This document shows positions 8,279-17,335 of a stretch of 64,000 bases of DNA, piece after piece; position 1 is the first letter of the stretch; the number at the start of each line of letters is the position of its first letter. This stretch comes from Granulicella sapmiensis (GTDB taxonomy: Bacteria; Acidobacteriota; Terriglobia; Terriglobales; Acidobacteriaceae): assembly GCA_026225395.1 (NCBI GenBank), contig JAMFSR010000002.1, positions 35,643 to 99,642 on the forward strand, read 5' to 3'. Under the pieces are notes generated by a model, which saw only the letters and a program-made list of their open reading frames with translations, was not told where the DNA came from and searched no databases. A program made the position numbers and the translations under genes.

Positions 8279-8853
8279 CTCTTCAGGCTTCGCCGCGTGC
8301 TGCCAGAACCTAGACGATCAACTGCTATGCCATGGACGTGCGATAGTGCTTCCGCACCGCGCGCGAGCTCAAGGGCGCGACGGAAGGCTCCTTTGTTGTA
8401 AGCCGCTTCCGCGGCGTCAAACGTTTTCTCATAGATCGCGGCGAAGGCGTCGTTGGGCTCTTCGTCCTGCTCGTCCCAGTGTTCCACAGCGCGCTCCACT
8501 AGGTGCTCGTACTCGCCGTCGATCGCTTCCTGCAGGTCGTCGCCGATCTGCATTTCGCGGCTTCCGGTAGCCAGTGCGGCGAAGGCGAGATGTTCGCAGC
8601 CGCGCAACAGGTCCGCGGCATTCTTCGTATCGCCGGCCTGAAGGCTGGTGCGTGCCATCTGCGTCAGTGCGTTGATGTCCGCCACTACGGCGCCAGGTAA
8701 GCCACCCTGCAGGACTTCGAGGCGACCAAGATGCTCGTAGGCGCGACGCAAGTCGTGGCTTGCTTGGTGTTTTGCGTTCTTCTTGGCCGCTTTCTTTATT
8801 GCTTTCTTCGCAGACTTCTTCACTACCTTTTTTGCTGCCTTTTTCAATGCCAT
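8275..8853 (-). CDS. Protein with histone-H1-like lysine-rich N-terminus
   Basis: 192 residues, starting MALKKAAKKVVKKSAKKA with GAGGAAAG just upstream. About half of the first 26 residues are Lys, arranged in AAKK/SAKK/AIKK repeats like bacterial histone-H1-like proteins. The remaining 160 residues are a predicted all-helical, acidic domain (RRAYEHLGRLEVL, CEHLAFAALATG, YEHLVERAVEHWDEQDEEPNDAF) that resembles repeat-helix hypothetical proteins. The basic tail could bind DNA, RNA or a polyanion while the acidic domain dimerises; this is inference. It is convergent with the SRPBCC gene. I do not recognise a named family. Confidence 0.75.
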   Translation of the reverse strand: MALKKAAKKVVKKSAKKAIKKAAKKNAKHQASHDLRRAYEHLGRLEVLQGGLPGAVVADINALTQMARTSLQAGDTKNAADLLRGCEHLAFAALATGSREMQIGDDLQEAIDGEYEHLVERAVEHWDEQDEEPNDAFAAIYEKTFDAAEAAYNKGAFRRALELARGAEALSHVHGIAVDRLGSGSTRRSLKS

Positions 8854-8962
8854 TTCTTTCCTCAATCTTCTGACCGAATGCTCTCTTCTATCTGATGCAG
8901 CTTCGGTACGCGACGAGACCCGGCGGGCGTCCGGTGCATCTCACCCCAGCAGAGGTGCAGTG

Positions 8963-9871
8963 ATGAAGGCAGTCGTTCTCCACGAGTACGGTCCCCAAAA
9001 GAATCTGAAGTACGAAGACTTTGAAGATCCAAAGCCCGGCGAAGGTGAGGTGTTGGTCCGAGTACAGGCTGTAAGCCTCAATCCCATCGACTGGAAGATG
9101 CGCTCCGGCGCCGCCAAAGAGCGCTTCCCCCTGGAGCTTCCTGCTGTGATTGGCCGTGACGTGGCCGGCATCGTGCGTGAGCTTGGCCCGAAGGTGACCG
9201 GGTTCAAGGAAGGTGACCGCGTCTTCGCGCTTGCGAACCACACGTACGCCGAGCTTTGCGTGGTCAAAGCTTCCGAGCTTGCGCTGATCCCTGAGGGTTT
9301 TGAACTTACTACCGCGTCAGCTATTCCGCTAGTCTCGGTCACCGGCGACCAGTTAGTCCGCGACGCGGCGAAGGCTCAGAAGGACCAGACCATTCTCCTG
9401 ACCGGCGCGCTTGGCAGCGTGGGACGTATCGCGCTGTATGCTGCGCTGGAGATTGGCGCGAAGGTTATCGCGGGCGTGCGCAAGAAGCAGATCGATGAGG
9501 CGCTCAAGCTTGGCGCTGTGGCTGCTATCGATCTTTCTGACGATGATGAGATCGCCAAGCTCGGGATCGTCGACGCTGTGGCTGATGTGATTGGCGGAGT
9601 GACCGCAACCAAGCTGATCGGTAAGGTTCGCCCAGGGGGATGCTATGGCAGCACGGTCGGGCCACCGTCGAACGCGGCGCTGCACCCCACGGTGCAGGTC
9701 AACGCGTTTATGGCGCACCCCGACCCGAAGACGTACATCCACTATGGAGAAGCAGTGCGCGACGGCAAGCTTCTGCTGCCGATCGACCGCATGCTGCCGC
9801 TTGCGGAAGCTGCGGAGGCGCACGCCGCCGGTGAAAAGGGCGTGCCGGGGAAGATCATTCTGCTTGGCTAG
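8963..9871 (+). CDS. Zinc-independent NADP-dependent alcohol dehydrogenase / quinone oxidoreductase (MDR family)
   Basis: 302-residue medium-chain dehydrogenase/reductase. The N-terminal GroES-like domain (MKAVVLHEYGPQKNLKYED, then VIGRDVAGIVRELGPKVTGFKEGDRVFA) is followed by a Rossmann domain with the nucleotide loop LTGALGSVGRIALYAA. The cysteine cluster that binds structural zinc is missing, as in quinone oxidoreductase-type members. The start at 8963 was chosen because the family N-terminus starts there and AGAGGT precedes it. It is convergent with jag, with only 6 bp between the stops. The likely reaction is NAD(P)H-dependent reduction of a quinone or enone; the substrate is unknown. Confidence 0.88.
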   Translation: MKAVVLHEYGPQKNLKYEDFEDPKPGEGEVLVRVQAVSLNPIDWKMRSGAAKERFPLELPAVIGRDVAGIVRELGPKVTGFKEGDRVFALANHTYAELCVVKASELALIPEGFELTTASAIPLVSVTGDQLVRDAAKAQKDQTILLTGALGSVGRIALYAALEIGAKVIAGVRKKQIDEALKLGAVAAIDLSDDDEIAKLGIVDAVADVIGGVTATKLIGKVRPGGCYGSTVGPPSNAALHPTVQVNAFMAHPDPKTYIHYGEAVRDGKLLLPIDRMLPLAEAAEAHAAGEKGVPGKIILLG

Positions 9872-9877
9872 TTGTGC

Positions 9878-10468
9878 TTAGCGGCGGTTGCGGCCCATAG
9901 GGCTGCGACCGCGATTGCCGCCACCACCGGGACCGCGGCCACGATCGCGTCCATAGCTCGGCCGTTCCGGCGGGATGGTGTAACCTTCCGGATACAACAC
10001 TACAAAACGCTGTGGGCCTTCACCACTGGATGCTGTTTGCAGGCCTGAGTCCTTCAGAAACATGTGCAGCATCCGGCGCTCACGGGAGCTCATGGACGGA
10101 TATTTGTAGGGCTCTCCCGTGTCTTCCACGGCGTCGATGCCTTCCTCTGCCAGGTCTTTCAGGTCGGCAGCGCGCTCGGCCTTGTAGCCGTTTGCATCGA
10201 ACGAAACGCGATCATGCTCTTCCGGTTCCAGTCGAAGGATCTTCGCTGCGATATGCTCGAGCGCGCGGAGCAACTCTCCATCGCGATCCAGCAGCAGGTC
10301 AGCATCGGGGCCTTTGCATTCCACGTAAATGTCGCGCCGTTCAAACTCATCCGGATCGGCGGCGCCCGCGCCCGCCGTGATTCGAAACTTCAACCGGAAC
10401 CCGCCGCTCGTAGTAAGCAGCCTCATCAGGGAGGCGACCTGCTCCGCCGAACGTGTCAAATCTTCCAT
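9878..10468 (-). CDS. jag: Jag/KhpB-like R3H-domain RNA-binding protein
   Basis: 196 residues. It lacks the Jag_N domain of the Bacillus protein. A KH-like segment spans about residues 20-85, in which the usual GxxG loop reads DRDG. An R3H domain (about 90-160) contains ERRMLHMFLKDSG, with the Arg-x3-His motif, and RFVVLYP. The tail is Gly/Arg-rich with RGRGPGGGGNRGR, a typical RNA-binding tail. It lies immediately downstream of yidC, the conserved jag position next to yidC-yidD-rnpA-rpmH. AGGTGG precedes the ATG. KhpB homologues bind many small RNAs and affect cell division, so a similar post-transcriptional role is likely. Confidence 0.85.
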   Translation of the reverse strand: MEDLTRSAEQVASLMRLLTTSGGFRLKFRITAGAGAADPDEFERRDIYVECKGPDADLLLDRDGELLRALEHIAAKILRLEPEEHDRVSFDANGYKAERAADLKDLAEEGIDAVEDTGEPYKYPSMSSRERRMLHMFLKDSGLQTASSGEGPQRFVVLYPEGYTIPPERPSYGRDRGRGPGGGGNRGRSPMGRNRR

Positions 10469-10594
10469 CTGGAACCCACCTCATAGTACGACGTTAAGTC
10501 GCCAAACACTTAACTACGAGCGCGCGGCGAGCACTGCTATGGCTTCAACAAACGAAGGGCTTATTTTGATCCCATTATAAACAGGAACAGGCGA

Positions 10595-12382
10595 TCATTT
10601 ACGTCCCTGGATCGTCTTGCCTGCGGTCGGTTTGCCGATGGTCTTGGCTTTGGCTCGCTTGGCGGCAATCTCGCGCATCTCCTTGCCTAACGCCGTACGG
10701 TTCATCACCTGCTGTTGCAGGATCAGGATGATATTACCTACGTTCCAGTAGAGTGCAAGGCCGGAGGCGTACTGCCAGGTCATCCAGCCGGAGAATGCCG
10801 GCATCATGAAGGCCATCATGCGCTGCTGCGCCGGGTCGACACCTGGAGAAGGCGTGTAGTACTGCGCGAGGAAGGATGTGGCGACCATCATGATCGGGAG
10901 GATGTGGTATGGGTCGGCCAGCGAGAGGTCATGCAGCCAGAACCAGTGCGCGTGCCGCAGTTCGACCACGCGCGTCATCATCGTGTAGAAGGCGAACAGC
11001 AAGGGGAACTGGATCAGCGTCGGGATGCAGCCGCCGAACATGCTGACGCCGTGCTCCTTCTGCAGCGCCATCACTTCGGCGTTCATCTCGGCCATCTTGG
11101 GATCGGTGGGCTTGGGGTTCCCGTACTTGGCCTTGATGGCGTCGGTCTGCGGCTGGATGCGTTGCATCTTCAGCATCGAGCGCATGCCCTGCACGCGAAG
11201 CGGAAGAATCAGCACATTGATAAAGACCGTGAAGAGGATGATCGCCCAGCCCCAGTTGGAAGCGATGTGCTCCTGGACGAAGTGCAGCCCGAGGAAGAGC
11301 GCCTTGCCGATGGGCCCCCAGAAGCCGAAGTCCAGCACGGTGCCGAGGTTGTTGCCGTCCACGGTCTTGATGCTCTTGAGCACTGTGAGCGACTTCGGTC
11401 CGACGAACAGCCGAACCTGGTTGTTGCCGGAGACATTGCCCACCGCGGCGCCGATCACAGGCACCGTGCCGCCGGTCTTGGATGCGGAGAAGCGGCTGCC
11501 GGAGCTCTTGACCTGGTTCTGGACTTCCATCTGGTTGTATAGCGTGCGGACCGTGGAGTCCGACGGCTGGTCAGGCATAAAGATCACAGCGAAGTACTGG
11601 TCGCTTACGCCGGCAAAATCAAATGGACCGGCGAGCGTGGAGCCGCTTGAGACCTTCTTCGGCTCAATATGCTCGTCCTTGCCGGTAATGCTGGTGTCCA
11701 GCACGGCCATGTTGTAGGCCGTCAGCGAATCCATATCGCCAAGGCCGCCGGTCCAGGAGAACAGTGCGCGAATCGGAGCGCCGTTGCGCTGGACGGTCGC
11801 GCTGGCGTGGACAACGTAGTCAGCGTCGAAGCTGTAGGTCTTGTGTACGGTAATGTTACCGGCGGAGTACTCGTAGGTCAGCGTCGCCGGAGCTTCCAGC
11901 TTGCCGGTCGTCGAAGGCACATAGAGCGCCTGCGCGAGGTTCTGGGTGAGAGCCGGGTCGTAGGTGTGGAGCGAAAGCGGATAGCCGAACTTCTTCGACC
12001 CCTCGGCGTTCACCATGTCCAGAGGCTTGCCGGTGCTGTCGGTTACGCCCTTGAGAATCCACGAGGTTACAGCGCCGCCGCGGTTGGAGAACGTAATTTT
12101 GTAGAGCTCATTCTCGACAACGGTGGTGGTCTCCGCGGCCGCCTGAACCACAGGCACGGTGGATGTCACGGCGGCGTCGGCAGGAGGAGCCGAGGGCGCG
12201 CTCGCCGGAGCAGCAGCGGTCTGTGTTGTGGCAGTGGTGTTCGCGTCAGGCGTCGTGGACGGGTGCTTCGCACGCCAGTACTGCGTGCCCAGGATGACGG
12301 CGAACATGACAACAATCAGGACCAGGAACGAGCGGTTATCCTGACCGCCGCCGCCTTGGTTGGGGTTCTTAAACTCGGGCAA
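10595..12382 (-). CDS. yidC: Membrane protein insertase YidC
   Basis: 595-residue inner-membrane insertase that works with or without Sec to insert and fold membrane proteins. The N-terminal span (SFLVLIVVMFAVILG) is followed by an Ala/Pro-rich linker, the large periplasmic beta-supersandwich domain (about 80-350), and the conserved five-helix core (GWAIILFTVFINVLILPLR, MFGGCIPTLIQFPLLFAFY, WQYASGLALYWNVGNIILI). The C-terminus is basic (AKRAKAKTIGKPTAGK). The start is TTG at 12382, with AGGAAA six bases upstream. The order jag-yidC-yidD-rnpA-rpmH in one direction suggests one operon read away from dnaA. Confidence 0.97.
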   Translation of the reverse strand: MPEFKNPNQGGGGQDNRSFLVLIVVMFAVILGTQYWRAKHPSTTPDANTTATTQTAAAPASAPSAPPADAAVTSTVPVVQAAAETTTVVENELYKITFSNRGGAVTSWILKGVTDSTGKPLDMVNAEGSKKFGYPLSLHTYDPALTQNLAQALYVPSTTGKLEAPATLTYEYSAGNITVHKTYSFDADYVVHASATVQRNGAPIRALFSWTGGLGDMDSLTAYNMAVLDTSITGKDEHIEPKKVSSGSTLAGPFDFAGVSDQYFAVIFMPDQPSDSTVRTLYNQMEVQNQVKSSGSRFSASKTGGTVPVIGAAVGNVSGNNQVRLFVGPKSLTVLKSIKTVDGNNLGTVLDFGFWGPIGKALFLGLHFVQEHIASNWGWAIILFTVFINVLILPLRVQGMRSMLKMQRIQPQTDAIKAKYGNPKPTDPKMAEMNAEVMALQKEHGVSMFGGCIPTLIQFPLLFAFYTMMTRVVELRHAHWFWLHDLSLADPYHILPIMMVATSFLAQYYTPSPGVDPAQQRMMAFMMPAFSGWMTWQYASGLALYWNVGNIILILQQQVMNRTALGKEMREIAAKRAKAKTIGKPTAGKTIQGRK

Positions 12383-12480
12383 AGGGATTTCCTATTCTTC
12401 GCGGCGCTGGTGGTGCCTGTCGGGCCGGTCTTTCCATGATAAATGCGCGCAGACGATTAAGCGGGCACAAACCAAACCTC

Positions 12481-12720
12481 TTACGGCACTGGATCCAGGC
12501 CGCCCTTGGCAAAGGGATGGCACCGTGCCAGCCGCCGCAGCGCCAACCAACCACCGCGCAGCCAGCCGTAGCGAACGACGGCTACGTAGCCGTACTCGCT
12601 GCAGGTTGGAAGGTACTTGCATTGAGAAATGGAAAAGGTGTGCATGAGCGGCGAAATCACGCGCTTATAGAAGCGCAGCAGCGCAGCAGCCACACGCTCG
12701 CGTCGGGCCTCCGGCGTCAT
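12481..12720 (-). CDS. yidD: Membrane protein insertion efficiency factor YidD
   Basis: 79-residue member of the YidD/DUF37 family. The family signature is complete: [15 protein letters not shown] with its cysteines, then [22 protein letters not shown]. An amphipathic N-terminal helix ([13 protein letters not shown]) probably lies on the inner membrane face. YidD assists YidC-dependent insertion. Its ATG overlaps the rnpA stop by 4 nt (ATGA), so translation is coupled. The gap to yidC is about 100 bp and holds the yidC ribosome site. Confidence 0.95.
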   Translation of the reverse strand: MTPEARRERVAAALLRFYKRVISPLMHTFSISQCKYLPTCSEYGYVAVVRYGWLRGGWLALRRLARCHPFAKGGLDPVP

Positions 12721-13127
12721 CGCGCGGCCGCTCCAACGGGAGCCTTCGCTGAGGCGCGCTCGCAGGCGGCCTGTACGCTGCGGAAGATCACGCTCACTTC
12801 GCGCTCGAGCACGGCAAAGTCAGCCTCGATCACGCTCCGCTTCGGGTGCAGGATCACGTCCACGGGAGCTGTCAGCAGCGGCAGCGCTCGCCGAACGGCC
12901 TCGCGCATACGGCGTTTGATACGGTTGCGATCAACGGCCTTGCCGAGCGCCTTGGGGACTGTAAGCCCCACGCGCGGGCCTAGGGTATCGCTCCTGAGTG
13001 CGGAACCATCCTTCCCCACGGACGGACGCAATGTATGGAAGTAGGCGATCTGCTTGCCGAACTGTTTGCGTGACGCCTTATAGACCAGCTGGTAGTCCAC
13101 GTGCTTGCGAAGGCGATGGGGCTGCAT
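12717..13127 (-). CDS. rnpA: Ribonuclease P protein component
   Basis: 136-residue basic protein that binds the RNase P RNA and helps it remove tRNA 5' leaders. The family RNR motif is present in [15 protein letters not shown], preceded by [14 protein letters not shown] chose the ATG at 13127 ([16 protein letters not shown]) because the conserved part starts there; an upstream in-frame start would add seven residues. The C-terminus is extended by an Ala-rich tail ([14 protein letters not shown]). It sits between rpmH and yidD as in most bacteria. Confidence 0.95.
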   Translation of the reverse strand: MQPHRLRKHVDYQLVYKASRKQFGKQIAYFHTLRPSVGKDGSALRSDTLGPRVGLTVPKALGKAVDRNRIKRRMREAVRRALPLLTAPVDVILHPKRSVIEADFAVLEREVSVIFRSVQAACERASAKAPVGAAAR

Positions 13128-13207
13128 GCAATCTGTCCAAACGCACAATCGCGCTCAGGGACGTATCCATGAGCGCGACCTTATGCCAACAAAAGGGTAA
13201 AGAGAGA

Positions 13208-13363
13208 CTAGTCGCGGAAACCGGCGGAGACGGCGATCTTATGACGGCCCTTGGCGCGGCGGCGGTTGAGTACAGCGGCTCCGGCCTTGGTGGCCATACG
13301 AACGAGAAAGCCGTGGACCTTGGAGCGGCGGCGGCGGTTGGGTTGGAACGTGCGCTTGGGCAT
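13208..13363 (-). CDS. rpmH: 50S ribosomal protein L34
   Basis: 51-residue basic protein with the canonical L34 pattern [19 protein letters not shown], then [20 protein letters not shown]. It is slightly longer at the C-terminus ([11 protein letters not shown]) than the 44-46 residue average. It is the promoter-proximal gene of the rpmH-rnpA-yidD-yidC-jag cluster and diverges from dnaA across a gap of about 590 bp. Confidence 0.97.
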   Translation of the reverse strand: MPKRTFQPNRRRRSKVHGFLVRMATKAGAAVLNRRRAKGRHKIAVSAGFRD

Positions 13364-13951
13364 GATATCTATCCTGTCTGCGAAAACTATAGTGAGAAGT
13401 CTGCTGTCTTCAAGTCCTGCGAGGCTGTGCTGCTTCAAGCCTCTGCGGTTCTATCGGGAATTGCGTGACCTGCTGAAAACTCTTACGTAGAGCTCTTTTG
13501 CTCAGCACAAAGTCGCGTGCGGCAGCTAGATTCCAGTATACCCAAGCTGAGGAAAACCGGCAATGAAATTCCTTCACGCTCTCCCATTCCAGCTCCGGCA
13601 CCGTCCGGTTCCGGCACTCGGGTGCAATTCTTCACAACGTTTGGTGCAACTCAAATTTTCTTTCGCATTTTGCATCTTTCGTGTTGGCAGATGCCCCCTC
13701 TTTGCGTGCTACTATCGACTCCGTTCCAGTGATTCGTCATTCGGGTTGCGGGAAGCTTTTCGGGTCCCATCTTTGTTCCACTCGCCTTCATCGTTACGAC
13801 GTTGAAGCCTTCAAAGCAATCGCTTCAGGGATCATTTCCTCCACAACTTTTACACTGCTGGAGGCAGGACACCTGTTTGCTTTTTTCAGATTGTCACCGC
13901 AACGCAGCAACGCCTTGCATGTAACTCAGGATCCTAAGGAAGACGAAACTA
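13364..13951. other. rpmH-dnaA divergent intergenic region
   Basis: 588 bp without a supported gene. It must hold the divergent promoters for rpmH and dnaA. No TTATCCACA box occurs; the closest is TCCTCCACA at 13837-13845 (7 of 9). CTAAGGAAGACG just before 13952 is the dnaA ribosome site. The region is less GC-rich than the flanking genes. I see no hairpin with a T-run. Confidence 0.6.
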
Positions 13952-15379
13952 ATGTCATTTGTTCCAGTAGCTGCGGCGGTATTGAATCAGTGGGTTCGCA
14001 TCCTTGGCGCGCTCGAAAAGAAGATCAACCGGCAGAGCTTTGAAACCTGGCTCAAGCCGACCCGATACTCCCACGTCGCCGACCGCACCCTCTTCATCCG
14101 CATTCCCTCAGCCGAGTTCCAACACGTAGGCGATCGCTACGCCGACCTCATCTCGGAAGCCATCGATAACCTCGGCCTCGAGATCGACAACGTCGTGTTC
14201 CAGGTCCCGCCGCCCGATCCCAACGCCGCACGCCTTCGCGAAGATGGCGGCTTCGGTCCGCAGTCGGCACACTCGCTCAACAATCCCCGCAGCCTGCGCC
14301 CCGGCACTTTGAACTCGCAGGGCGGCATCGGCCCGGAGCAGTCGCGCTTCGACTGGGACTCCGCCGCCCAACTCAACCCTCGTTATCAGTTTGATTCCTT
14401 CGTCACCGGCTCCGGCAATCAGTTCGCCCACGCGGCGGCGCAGGCAGTTGCGGAACGTCCATCGAAGGCCTACAACCCGCTCTTCGTTTACGGCGGCGTG
14501 GGTATGGGCAAGACACACCTCATGCAGGCCATCGGCCACCATGTAAAGCTGCGCCAGCCGCATGCGGCAGTCAGCTATGTCTCGGGTGAAAAGTTCACCA
14601 ACGAGATGATCAACTCCGTGCGCTACGACAAGATGACCAGCTTCCGCGACAAGTACCGTCACGTGGACGTGCTGCTCATCGACGACATCCAGTTCCTGGC
14701 CGGCAAGGAGCGCACGCAGGAAGAGTTCTTCCATACGTTCAACGCGCTGCATGAGTCGATGAAGCAGATCGTCATCGCCTCGGACCGGCCTCCCAAGGAA
14801 TTGGCTGATTTTGAAGACCGCCTACGCTCGCGCTTTGAGTGGGGCCTGGTCGTCGACATCCAGCCGCCTGACCTTGAGACCAAGGTGGCGATCCTGCAGA
14901 AGAAGTCCGAGCTGGAGCAGACCGTGCTTCCGATGGACGTCGCTCTGTTCATCGCGGGCAACGTGCGCACCAACGTCCGCGAGCTTGAAGGCGCGCTGGT
15001 GCGGTTGATCGCGTGGTGCTCGCTGCATGGCGTGGAGATCACGCTGCCGACGGCGCAGCAGTGCCTGAAGCAGTTCATCGACACGCAGGTGCGCAAGATC
15101 ACGATCGAAGCTATCCAGCGTGCGGTTGCGGAGAGCTTCGGGATGCGTGTTGCCGAACTGAAGCAGAAGAACAACTCCCGCCAGATCGTCGTGCCGCGCC
15201 AGATCGCAATGTACCTGGCCAAGCAGATGACTGAAGCGTCGTTGCCTGAAATTGGACGTCAGTTCGGTGGCAAGCACCACACCACGGTGATGCACTCGAT
15301 CTCCAAGATTGACGAGCAGCGCCGCACGGATAAGGACCTGAACCGGACCGTAAACAAGCTGATGGAGACGTTGGGCTAG
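13952..15379 (+). CDS. dnaA: Chromosomal replication initiator protein DnaA
   Basis: 475 residues. Domain I spans about 10-85 and is followed by a variable linker (90-140). The AAA+ domain has Walker A GGVGMGKTH at 181-189, Walker B VLLIDDIQFLAG, and sensor motifs. Domain IV ends with the DnaA signature IGRQFGGKHHTTVMHSI, which binds DnaA boxes. All catalytic and DNA-contact motifs are present, so the protein should recognise TTATNCACA boxes. AAGGAAG precedes the ATG by about nine bases. A strong terminator follows directly (15402). Unusually, dnaN is not next: a glycosidase gene on the other strand separates them. Confidence 0.98.
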   Translation: MSFVPVAAAVLNQWVRILGALEKKINRQSFETWLKPTRYSHVADRTLFIRIPSAEFQHVGDRYADLISEAIDNLGLEIDNVVFQVPPPDPNAARLREDGGFGPQSAHSLNNPRSLRPGTLNSQGGIGPEQSRFDWDSAAQLNPRYQFDSFVTGSGNQFAHAAAQAVAERPSKAYNPLFVYGGVGMGKTHLMQAIGHHVKLRQPHAAVSYVSGEKFTNEMINSVRYDKMTSFRDKYRHVDVLLIDDIQFLAGKERTQEEFFHTFNALHESMKQIVIASDRPPKELADFEDRLRSRFEWGLVVDIQPPDLETKVAILQKKSELEQTVLPMDVALFIAGNVRTNVRELEGALVRLIAWCSLHGVEITLPTAQQCLKQFIDTQVRKITIEAIQRAVAESFGMRVAELKQKNNSRQIVVPRQIAMYLAKQMTEASLPEIGRQFGGKHHTTVMHSISKIDEQRRTDKDLNRTVNKLMETLG

Positions 15380-15401
15380 TCTCAGTAGCATCCAGCAATA
15401 T

Positions 15402-15432
15402 AAAAGCCGCCAGCAATGGCGGCTTTTGTATT
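15402..15432. terminator. Bidirectional intrinsic terminator after dnaA
   Basis: A perfect 10-bp stem (AAAAGCCGCC at 15402-15411, GGCGGCTTTT at 15418-15427) with a six-base loop and T-rich flank GTATTTT. It serves dnaA and, with its A-run on the other side, the convergent glycosidase gene. Confidence 0.85.
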
Positions 15433-15438
15433 TTGCTG

Positions 15439-16800
15439 CTATCTCTGGCTTCCGATCATCTCCAGCACCAGCAAGTTCCAGTCCATGAAACCTTTGTGGC
15501 TTAATGCGGCCCCCGTGTCGGGGTGGTAGTACTCGTTCAGTGTGCCGGTTGCGACGAGGTCGTTGGCAAGCAGGTGAATAGTCTTGTTGGCGAGTTCGGC
15601 GGCGGCCTCCTTGTACCCGTAACGCGAAAGCGCCTGCCAGACAAAGTAATTCACGATGATCCATACAGGCCCCAGCCAGTTGCTGGGGTTGCCACTCATA
15701 GCTTCGAGGGAATACATGACTTCCAGCGACGAAAGTGAGCGGACTCCGGCGACGGCGCGAAAGCGGTCATCGGCCAAGTAGTTCGTGCGGACCACAGCTT
15801 CCGCCTGCCGGGGTGTTGCAAGACCGCACCACATGGGCAGGAAACCGGTGAAACTCTGCACCTTCAGCGGGAGGCACTGCCAGCTCATCGCCATTCCCTG
15901 CGGCAGGCCGGGGAGCAGCTCGGAGCGTCGGTCGCGGCACTGGACGTCCACGGTGTAATAGAAGCTGTCACGGATGTCCCAGCAATGTTGCTGTACGCTT
16001 GCGCCCAAGGCTTCGGCCTGCTTCGCGAGACGTAGTGCGTCGTCTTCACGGTGCAGTCTGCGTGCGAGCTCGGATGCGGCACAAAGGTCCTGGTAGAAAA
16101 GCGTGTTCAAAAGCAGGTTTGCTGAAGAGAAGTCGGGGCGGCCGAAGACGGTCGGGTCGTTATCGTCTCCGACGGCTACATCATTACCCCAGACATAAAG
16201 TCCAACCTTGCTTAGATTGTCCACGATCCAGGAATCATAGAAACGAAGGAGTTTGTCGAAGCTGGTGCGAAACCACTCCGCTTCATCAGCTTCATTCGCC
16301 GCAAGCAGCGCAAGCTGCGCGAGCACAGGTTTGGCCTGGTTGGTGGAACGCGGCCGGCCGGGCTTAGTGCTGCCGAAAAAGTCGCCGTTGTCGACGGAGA
16401 TCATGATCGGGATGCGGCCATCTGCGGACTGCGCGTCGAAGAAACTCAGTAGGCTGCCTTGGGCATGCTCTACGGTCTGGCGATGCAGTTTCGCATTCGC
16501 AGTGAGTTTAGCCAGGCGAAAGAGGCCGCGCGCGGTCCAGTAGGTGTCCCAGTCCCAGAGCTCGGCCGAATAGGTTCTGCCAGGCTGCGTGGGCGAGAGC
16601 GTTGGGTGTTTGAGAAAACCACCGGGCTGACGAAACAGTGTAGGGCCCGTCTCGGCGAAGTAGGCCACCAGCTTGTCAGATAACTGGCAACGCTCGGCTG
16701 GGGAGAGCCCTCGTGCGGGCGCGGAGCCGGGCATCGCCAGGTTGATTCCACTCGCAAGTGCCAGCGTGCCCAGCATCGTCCTGCGCGTAATGTCCGCCAT
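15439..16800 (-). CDS. Secreted GH63-like glycosidase (trehalase/glucosidase superfamily), Tat signal
   Basis: 453 residues. The leader ADITRRTMLGTLALASGINL has a twin-arginine motif and a hydrophobic core, so export by Tat is likely. The (alpha/alpha)6-barrel pattern of GH37/GH63 enzymes is clear: ELWDWDTYWTARGLF near residue 80, QAKPVLAQLALLA, GVRSLSSLEVMYSLEAM, then NWLGPVWIIVNYFVWQAL and NEYYHPDTGAALSHKGFMDW at the end. Family members cleave alpha-glucosidic bonds in trehalose, mannosylglycerate, glucosylglycerate or N-glycan ends; the exact sugar is not deducible. GAGGAG precedes the ATG. Its position between dnaA and dnaN is unusual. Confidence 0.82.
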   Translation of the reverse strand: MADITRRTMLGTLALASGINLAMPGSAPARGLSPAERCQLSDKLVAYFAETGPTLFRQPGGFLKHPTLSPTQPGRTYSAELWDWDTYWTARGLFRLAKLTANAKLHRQTVEHAQGSLLSFFDAQSADGRIPIMISVDNGDFFGSTKPGRPRSTNQAKPVLAQLALLAANEADEAEWFRTSFDKLLRFYDSWIVDNLSKVGLYVWGNDVAVGDDNDPTVFGRPDFSSANLLLNTLFYQDLCAASELARRLHREDDALRLAKQAEALGASVQQHCWDIRDSFYYTVDVQCRDRRSELLPGLPQGMAMSWQCLPLKVQSFTGFLPMWCGLATPRQAEAVVRTNYLADDRFRAVAGVRSLSSLEVMYSLEAMSGNPSNWLGPVWIIVNYFVWQALSRYGYKEAAAELANKTIHLLANDLVATGTLNEYYHPDTGAALSHKGFMDWNLLVLEMIGSQR

Positions 16801-17035
16801 TCAACTCCTCGTCCACTGCAATCTTTCAGCGTTTCGAATCCTATCCGAGAACAAGCTTTTGTTCCTGGGTACAAGGCTTCCACACTTCAACACACAGATC
16901 CTGTCTTTCCACTTTTGCGCAGCTTGAATTGAAAGCTGTGGCTAACTGGTCTTCACGATTGCCGAGTGTTTATGCGGTTTTGTCCCATCTGCCCACATCA
17001 CGAGGTACTCTTCCCTGTAGCCGCTCCACGCCGCG

Positions 17036-17044
17036 TGTGCATAA
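17036..17044 (-). promoter_or_regulatory. DnaA box, perfect consensus match
   Basis: TGTGCATAA on the plus strand reads TTATGCACA on the minus strand, which matches TTATNCACA at every position. It is the only perfect box I found in the dnaA-dnaN region. Confidence 0.55.
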
Positions 17045-17168
17045 CTGGCAAATCTACGGACGCATTCCGGAGCGGGGTTCCGGTCCTCCGCATTCCTCGA
17101 TTTCGCGATCCCAGTTCTCTAAAGCTGGTCCATACCCTAAGTCACACATCCATCAGGGGATCGTCCTG

Positions 17169-17211
17169 ATATCCACTCTTCCACCCACAACGACTACTAC
17201 TGCTAATAAAT
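17169..17211 (+). promoter_or_regulatory. Putative DnaA-trio unwinding element
   Basis: A box-like ATATCCACT (17169-17177) is followed after 16 bp by CTA-CTA-CTG-CTA-ATA (17194-17208) and then AT-rich sequence. Known DnaA-trio elements are runs of CTA/TTA-type triplets placed downstream of a DnaA box in this orientation. The box itself has two mismatches to TTATCCACA. Confidence 0.45.
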
Positions 17212-17329
17212 CTCTTCCTTTCACTTAGTTTTGTAGAAGCATTCGCACCCGCAGCGGCCAATCACCCTCCACTAACTCCGTACCTGTACCCCACAAAATA
17301 TCGCCGATATTCACAGCCTTCCCGCGCCC

Positions 17330-17335
17330 TAGAAT
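17330..17335 (+). promoter_or_regulatory. Possible -10 element of dnaN, next to a DnaA-box-like site
   Basis: TAGAAT lies 60 bp before the dnaN start. The site ATATTCACA (17307-17315, one mismatch to the DnaA box) covers where the -35 would be, so DnaA could affect dnaN transcription. Pattern only. Confidence 0.25.

Noticed and set aside
13364..13951. oriC in the rpmH-dnaA gap
   Set aside because: No perfect or single-mismatch DnaA box was found here; only a 7-of-9 match at 13837. The dnaN-proximal gap has better signals.
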